Source of the DNA: CAYVIB01 sp964451365
GTDB lineage: Bacteria > Pseudomonadota > Gammaproteobacteria > Pseudomonadales > Cellvibrionaceae
Length of the DNA stretch: 64,000 bases
Assembly (NCBI GenBank): GCA_964451365.1
Contig: CAYVIB010000011.1
Location: forward strand, 62,001-126,000
Direction of reading: 5' to 3'
The notes beneath the pieces were generated by a model, which was given only the letters and a program-made list of their open reading frames with translations, ran no database searches and was not told where the DNA came from. How positions within the stretch are numbered: position 1 is the stretch's first letter; each line of letters begins with the position of its first letter. This document shows, piece by piece, positions 25,706 through 34,995 of the stretch. A program made the position numbers and the translations under genes.

Positions 25706-28700
25706 TCAGGCATTCAATCTGTCGAGCAGCCCTTTGGCTTCCTGCTGCTGTTGCATATTACCCTCTTTAATAATCTCGTCGATGATATCCTTGGCACCTT
25801 CGGAATCACCCATGTCGATATAAGCGCGGGCCAGGTCCAGCTTGGTGGCCGTTTCATCGCTGTCGCTCAGGAAGCCCAGATCGCCTTCGTCATCGTTTGC
25901 TTCGGGGTCAATTTCCGGCAACTCAAAATCCATATCCGCGTCGGGTACTTCCGAGATTGCCTGGTCGAACATAGTGTCTTCGCCCATGCCGTCCACGTCG
26001 GCATGCTGTTCGGCCGCCGTGTCCAGTTCACCCTCAAAATCGCCGAAATCAGTCACCGGCTCTTCCATTGCCGCGGCGGGAATTTTCTCCGCGGCAAGGT
26101 CGGAATCGTCGAAGCCATCCAGATCCAGGGCGGCGAGATCGTCGTCGGACGCCAGGTCCGACGCCATTGCGTCGAGCTCCTCATCGAGCGCCGACAGGTC
26201 AAACTCGGCATCGATATCCAAATCATCGGTGCTGTCACTGGCGGTCGCGGTCTCGCCCGACACTTCGGTCAAGTCGACGCTGTCACCCAGGGTTTCCGCA
26301 TCAATAGCCTTGGTAATCAACGTTTCATCATTGGGACCAGCCGACTCCAACAGCGAGTCGTCCTCCGCCAGGTTGATATCGTCAGAATCGCCCAGGTCCA
26401 GCTCAGGCATGGTCGAGAGTTCGTCCATCGAATCTTCCGCCGACAGTTCAAGATCGAAATCGCCGTCCAGATTGAATTCTGATTCCGCTCCGGTTTCCGC
26501 GGTGGAGAAATCATCGCCGGTACCGAGATCAAAATCGATGGCATCCACGTCCTGTTCGATATCGTCTTCAATTAACTTGCTGTCCTGGTCATCCGCGCTG
26601 CCGGAATCAAAATCCAGGTCCAGGTCGAAATCATCGGTGGAGGAGTCCGAACCGGGCTCCTCGATCGACGATAAATCGAAATCCAGTGAGGAATCGAGAT
26701 CCAGGTCATCTTCGGAAGCGGTACTGGAAACATTGTCTGCCGCAGCCAATTCCGACTCCAGATCACCGAGATCCAGGTCGAAGGAATCGTCGAGCGAGGA
26801 TTCGTCAAAAGCGACGGCCGAATTATCACTGCCGGCAGTGGCGACATCATCGTCCCCCAGGTCAAGATCAAACGACAGGTCATCATCGCTCATCGACCCA
26901 TCAAAAGATGCCGCCGCCGCTTTTTCTTCCACTGGCGATGCCGCCAGAGATTCCACGTCGCCCACATCGTACTGGTCCGGATCGAACTCGCCGGCACCAC
27001 TGATGCCTCCACGCAGCTGGGCGGCGCGGTTTAATGCTTCGGCGGCACCCACCACTCTCAATTTGGCATAGTGTGGGTCAAAACGAGCGACATCCTGCTG
27101 ATTGGCATACACCTCCAACAGTTTAAGGCGCATATCGGCGTTGCCGGGTTCTTTACCCAGCGCCTTCAACAGCATTTCCTCGGCCTGGTCATACTTGCCA
27201 TAGGCAATATAGATATCGGCTTCGGCAACCACGTCTTCGGTTTCCGGCTCCGCCAGCGCTTCGTCAAAATCTTCCTCCTGGGCACCGGCATCAAGGTTAT
27301 CTCCCTCCTCGTCATAATCACCGTCGCTTTCGAGAGAAGCGAGGAAGTCATCGTCTTCTTCCTGCTTGCCCACGCCATCGTAATCGGTCTGGGTCAGGAA
27401 ATCCTCGTCAAAATTCTCCACCGCCGCGGCATGACGTCGCTGCACGATAAAGAAAACCGCACCGAGTAGCACAACGACACCGGCCGCCAGCCAGATGATG
27501 TTATCGAGCAGAATATCGAGGATGCCTTGTTGAGGCGCCGGTGAGGATAAAACCACTTTGGCCGGACTGGCCTCGGGAGCCGTCGCGGGTGCGGGAGTCG
27601 CTTCAACCGAAGCGCCTACGTCACCCGCCCCATCATCACCGGACCCCACGGGTGTTTGAGGCTCACTGGAGCCGATGTCATCGTCGTTTTGCGCAAGCGT
27701 GGTATTGTCGGGCGCGGTCGCCAGCTCAGGCTCCGTGGCTCCCACGGTGGAATCGCTCTCGCCCGCGCCGGCATCAGCTTCGCCGGACTCCTGTGCATTT
27801 TTCTCTGCCGCCAGTTCGAGCGCACGCAATTCCTCGTTGCTTACCTCAACCAGCCGCTCCATCGTTTGGATCTGTTCCTCGAGGGAATCAACCCGCGAAC
27901 GCAGATCGGCATTCTCGCGTTGCGATTTGTCGAGCTGTTCCAGTGTAATGGCCAGTTCGTTTTCCAATGCTTCGCTATTGCTTGAACCGGAACCGGCTCC
28001 CCGACCGTCATACCGATCGGAAGCATCGTCCGGAGAAGCCAATTTCAAGCGACCTTCAACACCGCTGTCCTGCCGGTCATAGGAACTGTAGGAATCGGAA
28101 CCCTGTAACTGGATATCCGTTGCCGCATACCGGGAATCTCCGTCCCAGGCGGCGTTCTGGCTGGCAACTTCCTGCACTGCCCGCTGTTTGGAGTATTGCT
28201 CTATATCGGACCGGTCCGGAATACGCAGCACCTGTCCACTTTTGAGCAGATTGATATTGTTGTTGATAAAAGCTTCAGGATTCAGCCTTTGAATTGCCAG
28301 CATGGTTTGCTGCACAGAGACGGCGCGATCGGGCCTCACCTGGGAGGCAATTTCCCACAAGGTATCATTGGACTGAACGGAATAGCTGGAAGACCCCGCA
28401 AGGGCCGGGGGCGCGGATGAAGCCGTGGCGGATGCCCGCGCGGACGGACGCGCCGGTTGACCGCCTTCCGGGGTAAAGCTTGAGCGAGGGTTGTAGCGGG
28501 TTTCAGGCGCTTGGGCCTGCTGCTGCTTTTTTGCCTGGGGCTGCTGCGCAACTGAACTTGATTGCGCTCCGGAAACAGGGGCGGCTGCCTGGTCGGTAAA
28601 TACCGGCAGATCCATCAACAGGGTGTATTCGCGCAGCAGCTTTCCACTCGGCCACTGGGCCTGAACGATGAAGTTGAGGTAAGGTTCGCGTACCGGCTTG

Positions 28701-28999
28701 CGCGAAGTCACGTGAACCACCGGTCCGCCCGGCGCATTCAAATCGAGGTCGAAACGCAGGTCCGACAGAAAATAAGGTCTGTCGACGCCCACGCGGGTAA
28801 AATCCTCATTCGTGGCGAGACCAATCAATATTTCCTGTTCGGTCAGATCCCGAACCTGAAGCAGTTGTATCTCGGCGTTCAAAGGCTGGTTGAGTGAAGA
28901 ACGGAGGGTAATTTCCCCCAAACCGAGCGCGCAAGCCATCTGTGACGCAAAGGTTGCCACCATGCTGCTTATAAGCAATACCAGTCTACGATGACCCAT
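25706..28999 (-). CDS. fimV: FimV-like polar hub / motility protein
   Basis: 1097 residues from ATG 28999 (MGHRRLVLLISSM), preceded by AGGATCATCCT. A signal peptide is followed by the conserved FimV N-terminal domain (LGEITLRSSLNQPLNAEIQL), a LysM peptidoglycan-binding domain (about 206-261, YSVQSNDTLWEIA), a coiled coil (about 345-405), one membrane span (about 494-519), a TPR unit, a very acidic low-complexity cytoplasmic region of several hundred Asp/Glu/Ser-rich residues, and the FimV C-terminal TPR-like domain (LARAYIDMGDSEGAKDIIDEI). FimV organises polar type IV pili and related functions in Pseudomonas and Vibrio. Confidence 0.95.
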   Translation of the reverse strand: MGHRRLVLLISSMVATFASQMACALGLGEITLRSSLNQPLNAEIQLLQVRDLTEQEILIGLATNEDFTRVGVDRPYFLSDLRFDLDLNAPGGPVVHVTSRKPVREPYLNFIVQAQWPSGKLLREYTLLMDLPVFTDQAAAPVSGAQSSSVAQQPQAKKQQQAQAPETRYNPRSSFTPEGGQPARPSARASATASSAPPALAGSSSYSVQSNDTLWEIASQVRPDRAVSVQQTMLAIQRLNPEAFINNNINLLKSGQVLRIPDRSDIEQYSKQRAVQEVASQNAAWDGDSRYAATDIQLQGSDSYSSYDRQDSGVEGRLKLASPDDASDRYDGRGAGSGSSNSEALENELAITLEQLDKSQRENADLRSRVDSLEEQIQTMERLVEVSNEELRALELAAEKNAQESGEADAGAGESDSTVGATEPELATAPDNTTLAQNDDDIGSSEPQTPVGSGDDGAGDVGASVEATPAPATAPEASPAKVVLSSPAPQQGILDILLDNIIWLAAGVVVLLGAVFFIVQRRHAAAVENFDEDFLTQTDYDGVGKQEEDDDFLASLESDGDYDEEGDNLDAGAQEEDFDEALAEPETEDVVAEADIYIAYGKYDQAEEMLLKALGKEPGNADMRLKLLEVYANQQDVARFDPHYAKLRVVGAAEALNRAAQLRGGISGAGEFDPDQYDVGDVESLAASPVEEKAAAASFDGSMSDDDLSFDLDLGDDDVATAGSDNSAVAFDESSLDDSFDLDLGDLESELAAADNVSSTASEDDLDLDSSLDFDLSSIEEPGSDSSTDDFDLDLDFDSGSADDQDSKLIEDDIEQDVDAIDFDLGTGDDFSTAETGAESEFNLDGDFDLELSAEDSMDELSTMPELDLGDSDDINLAEDDSLLESAGPNDETLITKAIDAETLGDSVDLTEVSGETATASDSTDDLDIDAEFDLSALDEELDAMASDLASDDDLAALDLDGFDDSDLAAEKIPAAAMEEPVTDFGDFEGELDTAAEQHADVDGMGEDTMFDQAISEVPDADMDFELPEIDPEANDDEGDLGFLSDSDETATKLDLARAYIDMGDSEGAKDIIDEIIKEGNMQQQQEAKGLLDRLNA

Positions 29000-29525
29000 A
29001 GGATGATCCTTTGATGTAATTATTTTTCCGGGGGATTTTGGGATTCCCCTGGACAAGTGGCGGGTAACCACTCGGGTTGTAACGGCATTCGAAAGTGACA
29101 AAACCTCGAATAATCTTTCAGTATTGGTCGTAAGTATTCATTATAAATAGCTTTTTTTCAACTTATTGGCCGGTAAAATGACCCGAATAAATTGTCCTTT
29201 TGTCACTTTTTTCAGCCTTTCCCCAAGAAAATCGGTTATTAATTAAGCAAAAATATAGCCAGGAGGATTTTTCTTAAGCAAATTATAGGGTTAAACGCTC
29301 TTCGTAAGATTAGTTCAATCTTCGTGAAACGCATAGAAATGTCGTTGCAGGCGGTTCGGGCGGGTAAGACAATTCGGGAATCTGTGATGGACTTGTGATT
29401 AAATTTTTACTCACCTTCTTTAAGGTCTGTGGCACTAACAATAATTATCCCGGCATGCGCGCGGGATTTTTCAGTCCTAAAGCCACTGTAGTTCAATAAA
29501 CTGCCGGAAAAAATGCTCAAACCTA
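29000..29525. other. 526-base intergenic region upstream of fimV
   Basis: No coding frame with recognisable content. The region is AT-rich from about 29100 to 29430. A perfect TATAAT hexamer sits on the minus strand at 29140-29145, about 140 bases before the fimV start, but without a clear -35 partner, so it is only a promoter candidate. ATCCCG and CGGGAT flanking a short loop at about 29446-29466, followed by TTTTTC, may end transcription near the LuxR gene. Confidence 0.4.
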
Positions 29526-30644
29526 CTATAACTGGCTAACACGAGCCACCAGCTCAACCTGTCGTTTGACCCCCAGTTTCGCCAAAATTGATTTAATTTG
29601 GATACGCACCGTTCCAACGGAAACACCGCGAGCCTCGGCAATCTCCTCCGGCGATTTGCCGTCGCAAATCTGAATTGCGATGTCTGTTTCGGCGGAGGTA
29701 AGTGCGTAAGCCGCCTGCAGCAGTGCGGCACGGCGGCCGTCCCGCCCGCGCTCACCCCGCGCCAGCACCAGCACCCGGGGAGCAAAACTGAATTCAAACT
29801 GCCGTGCGGGCAGAGCAATTACGTCCAGCACCATCGATAGTTCGTTTTGTGGCCCGTGGCGAATAATGACGGTGTTTAACAGCGGTGGCTCTCCAACCAC
29901 CGCACCCCGCGCGGCCAGGTTAACGGCGTCCACCAGCGCCTTATTGTCGACCGGATTAATGGCCCGCAGACATCCGAGCTTCAGCTTGAGACCCCGATCC
30001 ATCGCGATCAGGTTTTCCGCCGCCGGCGAAAGCGCGCGAACCAGTCCGGCGCGGTCGCATACAAACGCCGGAATGGACAGAGCTTCCATTGCCCCAACCA
30101 GAAGCGCCGCACCATCGCCTTCCAGCGCCAATTGGGTGCGGACAGCAGCCCGCACGTGCGGAGCCAGCGAGGAAAAAGCATGGCGCTGCCGGTCAGTAAT
30201 ATGGCCCTGCTCCTTATCGCGCAACACCGCCAGGCCGATCAGCATGCCGTCCCGCCTTTCGAGCGTCGTCAGGCAGATATAGGGAATGCCCATTGGAACA
30301 GCAAACTCCTGGTAATGGGCATTACGTTTGTATTCATCTGGGGTTATAAAGTCGGACTCGGCCAACACCTGCAGTACGGAAGCATTCATGCCAGCGTTGA
30401 CTCGCGGGTTGACCAAGGGGTTACCTCCACCCGCCTCGGCAAAAGCTTTGGTGTGTCCCGCATCCACTTTGGTCACAACATTGAAGGGAACGGCGGCGTC
30501 GGCACCCAGCCCAATCAACTGTCCATGCGCGGAGCCGGTGGCTTCGGCCAGGTTATCCAGGGCCCCGTACCAGTCAGTTCGTCCAAAAGCCGCCGCTTGA
30601 AAAGAATCCACCAGTGAAAGCCAGTGTTGATCATCTAGAATCAA
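29526..30644 (-). CDS. LuxR-type HTH transcriptional regulator
   Basis: 372 residues from the TTG at 30644, chosen because AAAGGA lies seven bases before it; the frame is open upstream but runs through the terminator of the preceding gene. The last 60 residues are a LuxR-type helix-turn-helix (LTSAETDIAIQIC, SPEEIAEARGVSVGTVRIQI, SILAKLGVKRQVELV). The first 300 residues match no domain I can name; they contain a GAF/PAS-like stretch (IPAFVCDRAGLVRALSPAAENLI around residues 193-215). Probably a one-component regulator, ligand unknown. It sits downstream of the poly-Ser lipoprotein gene but is likely transcribed on its own. Confidence 0.85.
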   Translation of the reverse strand: MILDDQHWLSLVDSFQAAAFGRTDWYGALDNLAEATGSAHGQLIGLGADAAVPFNVVTKVDAGHTKAFAEAGGGNPLVNPRVNAGMNASVLQVLAESDFITPDEYKRNAHYQEFAVPMGIPYICLTTLERRDGMLIGLAVLRDKEQGHITDRQRHAFSSLAPHVRAAVRTQLALEGDGAALLVGAMEALSIPAFVCDRAGLVRALSPAAENLIAMDRGLKLKLGCLRAINPVDNKALVDAVNLAARGAVVGEPPLLNTVIIRHGPQNELSMVLDVIALPARQFEFSFAPRVLVLARGERGRDGRRAALLQAAYALTSAETDIAIQICDGKSPEEIAEARGVSVGTVRIQIKSILAKLGVKRQVELVARVSQL

Positions 30645-30720
30645 ACGTTTAATCCTTTGCCTTGGGGAAATGCTAAAAGGATAGGATGAAACAGGCGACT
30701 TCACCAGTTTGGAGAGAAAT

Positions 30721-30744
30721 AAAAAAGGCGTCCGAAGACGCCTT
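30721..30744 (-). terminator. Intrinsic terminator after the poly-Ser lipoprotein gene
   Basis: On the minus strand AAGGCGTC - TTCG - GACGCCTT forms a perfect stem with a TTCG tetraloop, followed by TTTTATTT. It starts 24 bases after the lipoprotein stop. Confidence 0.9.
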
Positions 30745-30768
30745 GAGCAGGTTGGACAGGAGCCGGCG

Positions 30769-32496
30769 CTATTCAGCCGGAGCCGGAGAGACCGGAACCG
30801 CTGTAAATTCATAAGTGCCGGTACAAATGGATTGGGAATCGTCGAGTTCCCAGGTCAGGATCTGGGTTTCATGGAACTGGCCGGTAATCATCGGCGTGCC
30901 GTTTTCATCGTAGGTGGCTTCCCCTCTCCAGGTGCTCTCGGTGAAATAAGTCACCGTGCAACCGGGGCAGTCAGTCACTTCGGTTACGGGGTCATTCTCA
31001 CTGTAAGTCACCGCGCCGGTAACCGGGTTGTAACTGATATCCATCTCATTTTCCCCGTCAATAATGTAACTTCTCCTTCCGGCTACCGGGTCCAGTATCC
31101 AGATTTCGTCCCAGGTTTCCGTCTCGTCGAGCGCCATCTCGAAGCTACACTGCATGCTGGCACCGTCCACCTGGAACAGCTCGCCCTGGTTGTACTCGAC
31201 AAGCGTGTTGGTTATCAGGATGTTCAGTTCAATTCGGGGTGTACCGCCGACTCGGTCCAGAGTCGCAAAGTCAGCGCCATCCTGGAAGGTCAACACATCA
31301 GCCTCAATAGCGGCAGACATGGCGCCGGCGGGATGGGACAGGCCCCACTCACCGTTGGTGTCGACACGCTGGGTGACAGTGAGCGCACCGGTTTCATCAT
31401 CCCAGGTATAAGTGCCGATTTCGTTACCCGGTTCACCGGCGTCGTCAGCAGCTAAAGCCTCCGCCAGGGTGTAGTCCCCATTGGGCAGGAATACCGCAAC
31501 CGCGCCACCGGGACCATCATCGCTCAGTACCCATCCACCAACAATCGGGCTGGTTGCACTGATCGCAAGATCGAATTCCACCCGTGACTCTTCGGTATCT
31601 TCAGGAATAGAGAGAATGAGCTTGTCCCCTTCGCGCCAGGCGGTGGTACCTTCCAGTCCATCGAGGCTGGACAGCCCCCACTCCCCATTGGTATCCACCT
31701 GGGGAGTTACCGCGAAGTCGCGGGTTCCGGCATTCCAGGTGTAGGTACCGAATTCAATACCCGCTTGACCGGAGTCGTCGGTCTGGCCTTCATGGGCCAT
31801 CATGTAATTGCCGTCTTCCATGAAGGTAATGGTCACTAGGTCCACACCGTCGTCGTAAAAATACCAGCTGCCCACGATGGATAGTTGCTGAATATGCGCC
31901 AGCGCATCATCGGCGGATACCAGTGTTCCACTGCCGCCACCATTGGCAACCAGATTGACAACCGTTGTATCAGCAGCAAAATCAGTCGTCGGCACATTGA
32001 AATCCACGGTGATATCGGTGGCATTGGTATGCGCGGTTTCCGCGATGGAAATTCCATTGTCCGGATTGCCGTCCTGGTCCAGGCTCTGTAGCAGCCGCGC
32101 CAGGTTCACCACGCGCTGGTCGGTAAAGCTTTCAGTCTGGAAAACCTCGCGCGGCGTTACCACACCAGTGGCGGCAACTGCCGGCAACTCGATGTCTCCA
32201 ATAAAAAACACCACTGTTTCACCTTCGACGTACTGGTATTCACCATTTTCATTGGTGGTGCCTTCCTGCGTGGCAGTGCGATAACCGATACCGGCTACAG
32301 CGCTATCCACAAACACGCCGGTTGAGGTTGCGCCACCGGATGAGGAGGAACTGCTTGATGAACTGCTGGAAGACGAACTGCTTGAAGAGCTCGAAGAAGA
32401 GCTGCCGGAATTGGACGGCGAATCGTTATTATCGCCTCCGCACGCGGCAAGCGTTAAAGCGGATAAAAGCACGAGCAAATTTTTTTTAATAATCAT
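30769..32496 (-). CDS. Surface lipoprotein with 22-serine linker and tandem repeats
   Basis: 575 residues. A signal peptide with lipobox LAAC (Cys19) predicts a lipoprotein. Residues 32-53 are 22 consecutive serines written with mixed TCN/AGY codons, so the run is kept for its protein property and is not a DNA slippage tract. Residues 57-205 include a VFVDSAVAGIGYRT..GTTNENGEYQYVEG unit seen in other surface lipoproteins. Residues about 207-309 and 318-415 are two copies of a beta-rich module (GxYTW..VDTNGEWGLS). The C-terminal part has paired Cys residues (CPGC, SICTG). Function unknown; poly-Ser linkers of this type are common in secreted Cellvibrionaceae carbohydrate-active proteins. Confidence 0.8.
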   Translation of the reverse strand: MIIKKNLLVLLSALTLAACGGDNNDSPSNSGSSSSSSSSSSSSSSSSSSSSSSGGATSTGVFVDSAVAGIGYRTATQEGTTNENGEYQYVEGETVVFFIGDIELPAVAATGVVTPREVFQTESFTDQRVVNLARLLQSLDQDGNPDNGISIAETAHTNATDITVDFNVPTTDFAADTTVVNLVANGGGSGTLVSADDALAHIQQLSIVGSWYFYDDGVDLVTITFMEDGNYMMAHEGQTDDSGQAGIEFGTYTWNAGTRDFAVTPQVDTNGEWGLSSLDGLEGTTAWREGDKLILSIPEDTEESRVEFDLAISATSPIVGGWVLSDDGPGGAVAVFLPNGDYTLAEALAADDAGEPGNEIGTYTWDDETGALTVTQRVDTNGEWGLSHPAGAMSAAIEADVLTFQDGADFATLDRVGGTPRIELNILITNTLVEYNQGELFQVDGASMQCSFEMALDETETWDEIWILDPVAGRRSYIIDGENEMDISYNPVTGAVTYSENDPVTEVTDCPGCTVTYFTESTWRGEATYDENGTPMITGQFHETQILTWELDDSQSICTGTYEFTAVPVSPAPAE

Positions 32497-32652
32497 GAAG
32501 CCTCCGATACGCTACGATGCACCCACTTGCACCGCAACAATTTTTATAAACCCGCTTGCACAGCAAGCAGAGATATGCGGAGGAAGTATATTCAGGCACC
32601 CGGAAAACGGCATCTCCCAAATGGGATATGGAGAAGCTAAAGGGAGGAAGAC

Positions 32653-32676
32653 GCGCACAACCGGCCGGTTGTGCGC
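32653..32676 (-). terminator. Perfect 24-bp palindrome after asd
   Basis: GCGCACAACCGG is followed directly by its reverse complement CCGGTTGTGCGC, 11 bases after the asd stop. On the minus strand it leads into GTCTTCCTCCCTTT. It probably ends the leu-asd transcript, although the T-run is poor; a palindromic protein-binding site is the alternative. Confidence 0.45.
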
Positions 32677-32687
32677 AAGGGGGAAAA

Positions 32688-33794
32688 TTAATTGCTTTTG
32701 AGAATATTCAACATCCTGCGCAGAGGCTCAGCCGCACCCCACAACAGCTGATCGCCGACGGTAAACGCGGTCAGGTACCGCGGCCCCATGGACATTTTGC
32801 GCAGGCGGCCGACAGGAATGGAAAGCGTGCCGGTAACTTTAGTGGGAGTCAGTTCCTTCAATGACGCGTCGCGATCATTGGGAACCACTTTGACCCAATC
32901 ATTGGCCGAGGCGAGAATATTTTCCACGTCCGCCAACGGCACATCCTTGTTGAGTTTGATGGTTAACGCCTGGCTGTGGCAACGCATCGCACCGACACGC
33001 ACGCAGATGCCATCGACAGGCACGGGGTTAGCGCTTCGACCGAGAATTTTATTGGCCTCCGCCTGGGCCTTCCACTCTTCCTTGCTCTGGCCGTTTTCCA
33101 GTTGCACATCGATATAGGGCAGTAGACTTCCCGCCAGCGGCGCACCGAAACGTTCGGTGGTCAAACCGCTGCGCATGGTATCGACAACCTTGCGATCGAT
33201 TTCCAGAATGGCGGAAGCAGGATCGGCCAGCTCCGATGCGACGGCATTGTTGATCTCGCCCATCTGGGTGATCAGTTCACGCATATTTTGCGCGCCGGCA
33301 CCGCTCGCCGCCTGGTATGTCATGGCTGTCACCCACTCGACCAGACCTTCGCGGAACAGGCCGCCGAGTCCCATCAGCATCAGGCTCACGGTACAGTTGC
33401 CGCCGATATAATTTTTAACGCCCTTGGCCAGGCCGTTGCGAATAACATCGTCGTTCACCGGGTCGAGAACAATCAGTGCATCGTCGGCCATACGCAGTTT
33501 GGATGCGGCATCGATCCAGTAACCGTTCCAGCCTGCACCGCGCAGTTTGGCAAAAATTTCCCCGGTGTAATCGCCACCCTGGCAGGAAACAATCGCGTCC
33601 ATCACTTTTAACTCGTTAACGTCGTAAGCATCTTTCAACGGTGGTGTATCCACACCAATTTCCGGTCCGCTGCCGCCGACATTGGAGGTGGTAAAAAATA
33701 CCGGCTCAATACCTTGAAAATCGTTTTCTTCGAGCATGCGTCCCATCAACACGGAACCGACCATGCCTCGCCAACCAATAAAACCTACTCTCAT
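32688..33794 (-). CDS. asd: Aspartate-semialdehyde dehydrogenase
   Basis: 368 residues from ATG 33794 (MRVGFIGWRGMVGSVLM); a GTG three codons upstream is the alternative. The nucleotide-binding GWRGMVGS loop is at the N-terminus and the active-site cysteine is in GGNCTVSLMLMGLGG, with a downstream catalytic His (MRCHSQALTIKL). It reduces aspartyl phosphate to aspartate semialdehyde, the branch point to lysine, diaminopimelate, methionine and threonine. It lies 30 bases after leuB, the leuB-asd order of Pseudomonas. Confidence 0.97.
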   Translation of the reverse strand: MRVGFIGWRGMVGSVLMGRMLEENDFQGIEPVFFTTSNVGGSGPEIGVDTPPLKDAYDVNELKVMDAIVSCQGGDYTGEIFAKLRGAGWNGYWIDAASKLRMADDALIVLDPVNDDVIRNGLAKGVKNYIGGNCTVSLMLMGLGGLFREGLVEWVTAMTYQAASGAGAQNMRELITQMGEINNAVASELADPASAILEIDRKVVDTMRSGLTTERFGAPLAGSLLPYIDVQLENGQSKEEWKAQAEANKILGRSANPVPVDGICVRVGAMRCHSQALTIKLNKDVPLADVENILASANDWVKVVPNDRDASLKELTPTKVTGTLSIPVGRLRKMSMGPRYLTAFTVGDQLLWGAAEPLRRMLNILKSN

Positions 33795-33824
33795 AACACT
33801 CACTTTTAAGTTGGTTTAAAAAAA

Positions 33825-34910
33825 TTAATTTTTTTCACTTAACGCGGCAACCACCGCATCACCCATTTCCGCTGTCGATGCCTTTTTCATTCCCTCGGAA
33901 TAAATATCGGCGGAGCGCAGTCCGCTATCCAATACTTGTCCGACGGCCTGCTCAATTGCATTGGCGGCTTTCGCCTGATTGAGCGAATAGCGCAGCAGCA
34001 TCGCCGCCGACAAAATCGTTGCCAGCGGATTGGCGATACCCTTGCCCGCGATGTCCGGCGCCGAGCCGTGGACGGGCTCGTACAATCCGCGACTCTCCAG
34101 ATTCAATGATGCCGACGGCAGCATGCCGATGGACCCGGTCAACATCGCGGCGGTGTCCGACAGGATATCGCCGAACATATTGCCGGTAACAATCACATCA
34201 AACTGCTTTGGCGCCCGCACCAGTTGCATCGCCGCATTGTCCACGTACATATGGGACAACTCCACATCCGGATACTCGCGCGACAGATGCTGCATGACCT
34301 CGCGCCACAGTACCGTCACTTCCAGCACGTTGGCTTTGTCGACGGAACAGACTCTCTTTCCGCGCTTTTGTGCCATTTCGAACGCGACACGGCCGATACG
34401 TTCAATCTCGTGCTCGGAGTACACGTAGGTGTTGTAACCCTGCCGCTCGCCGCTGTCCAGACGCCGGATACCGCGCGGCTCGCCGAAATAAATTCCGCCG
34501 GTCAGTTCACGCACGATCAGGATATCGAGACCGGAGACGATTTCCGGTTTCAAACTGGATGCGTGAGCCAGTTGCGGGTATAAAATCGCCGGCCGCAAAT
34601 TGGCGAACAGGCCCATTTCATAGCGGATTTTCAACAGGCCTTTTTCCGGACGAATGGCGGAATCGAGTGTGTCCCATTTAGGACCACCCACGGATCCCAT
34701 CAGCACCGCATCGGCCGCCTTGCATTTTTCCAGCGTGTGGTGAGCCAGCGGCATACCGTGTTTATCGATAGCGGCGCCACCAATTAATTCGTATTCATAA
34801 GTCAGGCCGATTTTGAAACGCTTGTCGAGCGCCTCCAGCACTTTATGCGCTTCAGCAATAATTTCCGGGCCGATTCCGTCACCGGGCAGCAAAATTATTT
34901 TTTTTGACAA
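33825..34910 (-). CDS. leuB: 3-isopropylmalate dehydrogenase LeuB
   Basis: 361 residues with a TTG start behind GGAGAA. It begins LLPGDGIGPE and contains the decarboxylating-dehydrogenase signature (NMFGDILSDTAAML) and the substrate motif ELTGGIYFGEPRG. It oxidises and decarboxylates 3-isopropylmalate in leucine synthesis. Gene order leuC-leuD-leuB-asd; the leuD-leuB gap holds a REP-like palindrome. Confidence 0.97.
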   Translation of the reverse strand: MSKKIILLPGDGIGPEIIAEAHKVLEALDKRFKIGLTYEYELIGGAAIDKHGMPLAHHTLEKCKAADAVLMGSVGGPKWDTLDSAIRPEKGLLKIRYEMGLFANLRPAILYPQLAHASSLKPEIVSGLDILIVRELTGGIYFGEPRGIRRLDSGERQGYNTYVYSEHEIERIGRVAFEMAQKRGKRVCSVDKANVLEVTVLWREVMQHLSREYPDVELSHMYVDNAAMQLVRAPKQFDVIVTGNMFGDILSDTAAMLTGSIGMLPSASLNLESRGLYEPVHGSAPDIAGKGIANPLATILSAAMLLRYSLNQAKAANAIEQAVGQVLDSGLRSADIYSEGMKKASTAEMGDAVVAALSEKN

Positions 34911-34946
34911 AATCTTTTCTCCGTGTCGGGGGTGTTATGGATAACT

Positions 34947-34990
34947 GGCAGGTGACGCCCGAAGTGTCGGACATCGCTTACCCGCCCTGC
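34947..34990. repeat. REP-like palindromic element, copy 1
   Basis: About 44 bases with imperfect inverted halves around CGAAGTGTCGGAC. Aligned with the reverse complement of 54593-54638, it shares the core CGAAGTGTCGGAC and the right arm ATCG(C/T)TTA(C/T)CCGCCCT(G/A)C. It lies in the 85-base gap between leuD and leuB. Dispersed intergenic REP-like repeats often behave this way. Confidence 0.65.
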
Positions 34991-34995
34991 GCACT

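Noticed and set aside
25842..27071. 409-codon Ser/Arg-rich plus-strand frame opposite fimV
   Set aside because: Produced by the reverse complement of the Asp/Glu-rich codons of the acidic FimV region; no start context and no recognisable fold.
32340..32401. Poly-Ser tract as a simple-sequence contingency locus
   Set aside because: The codons are mixed (TCN and AGY), so the DNA is not a repeat able to slip.
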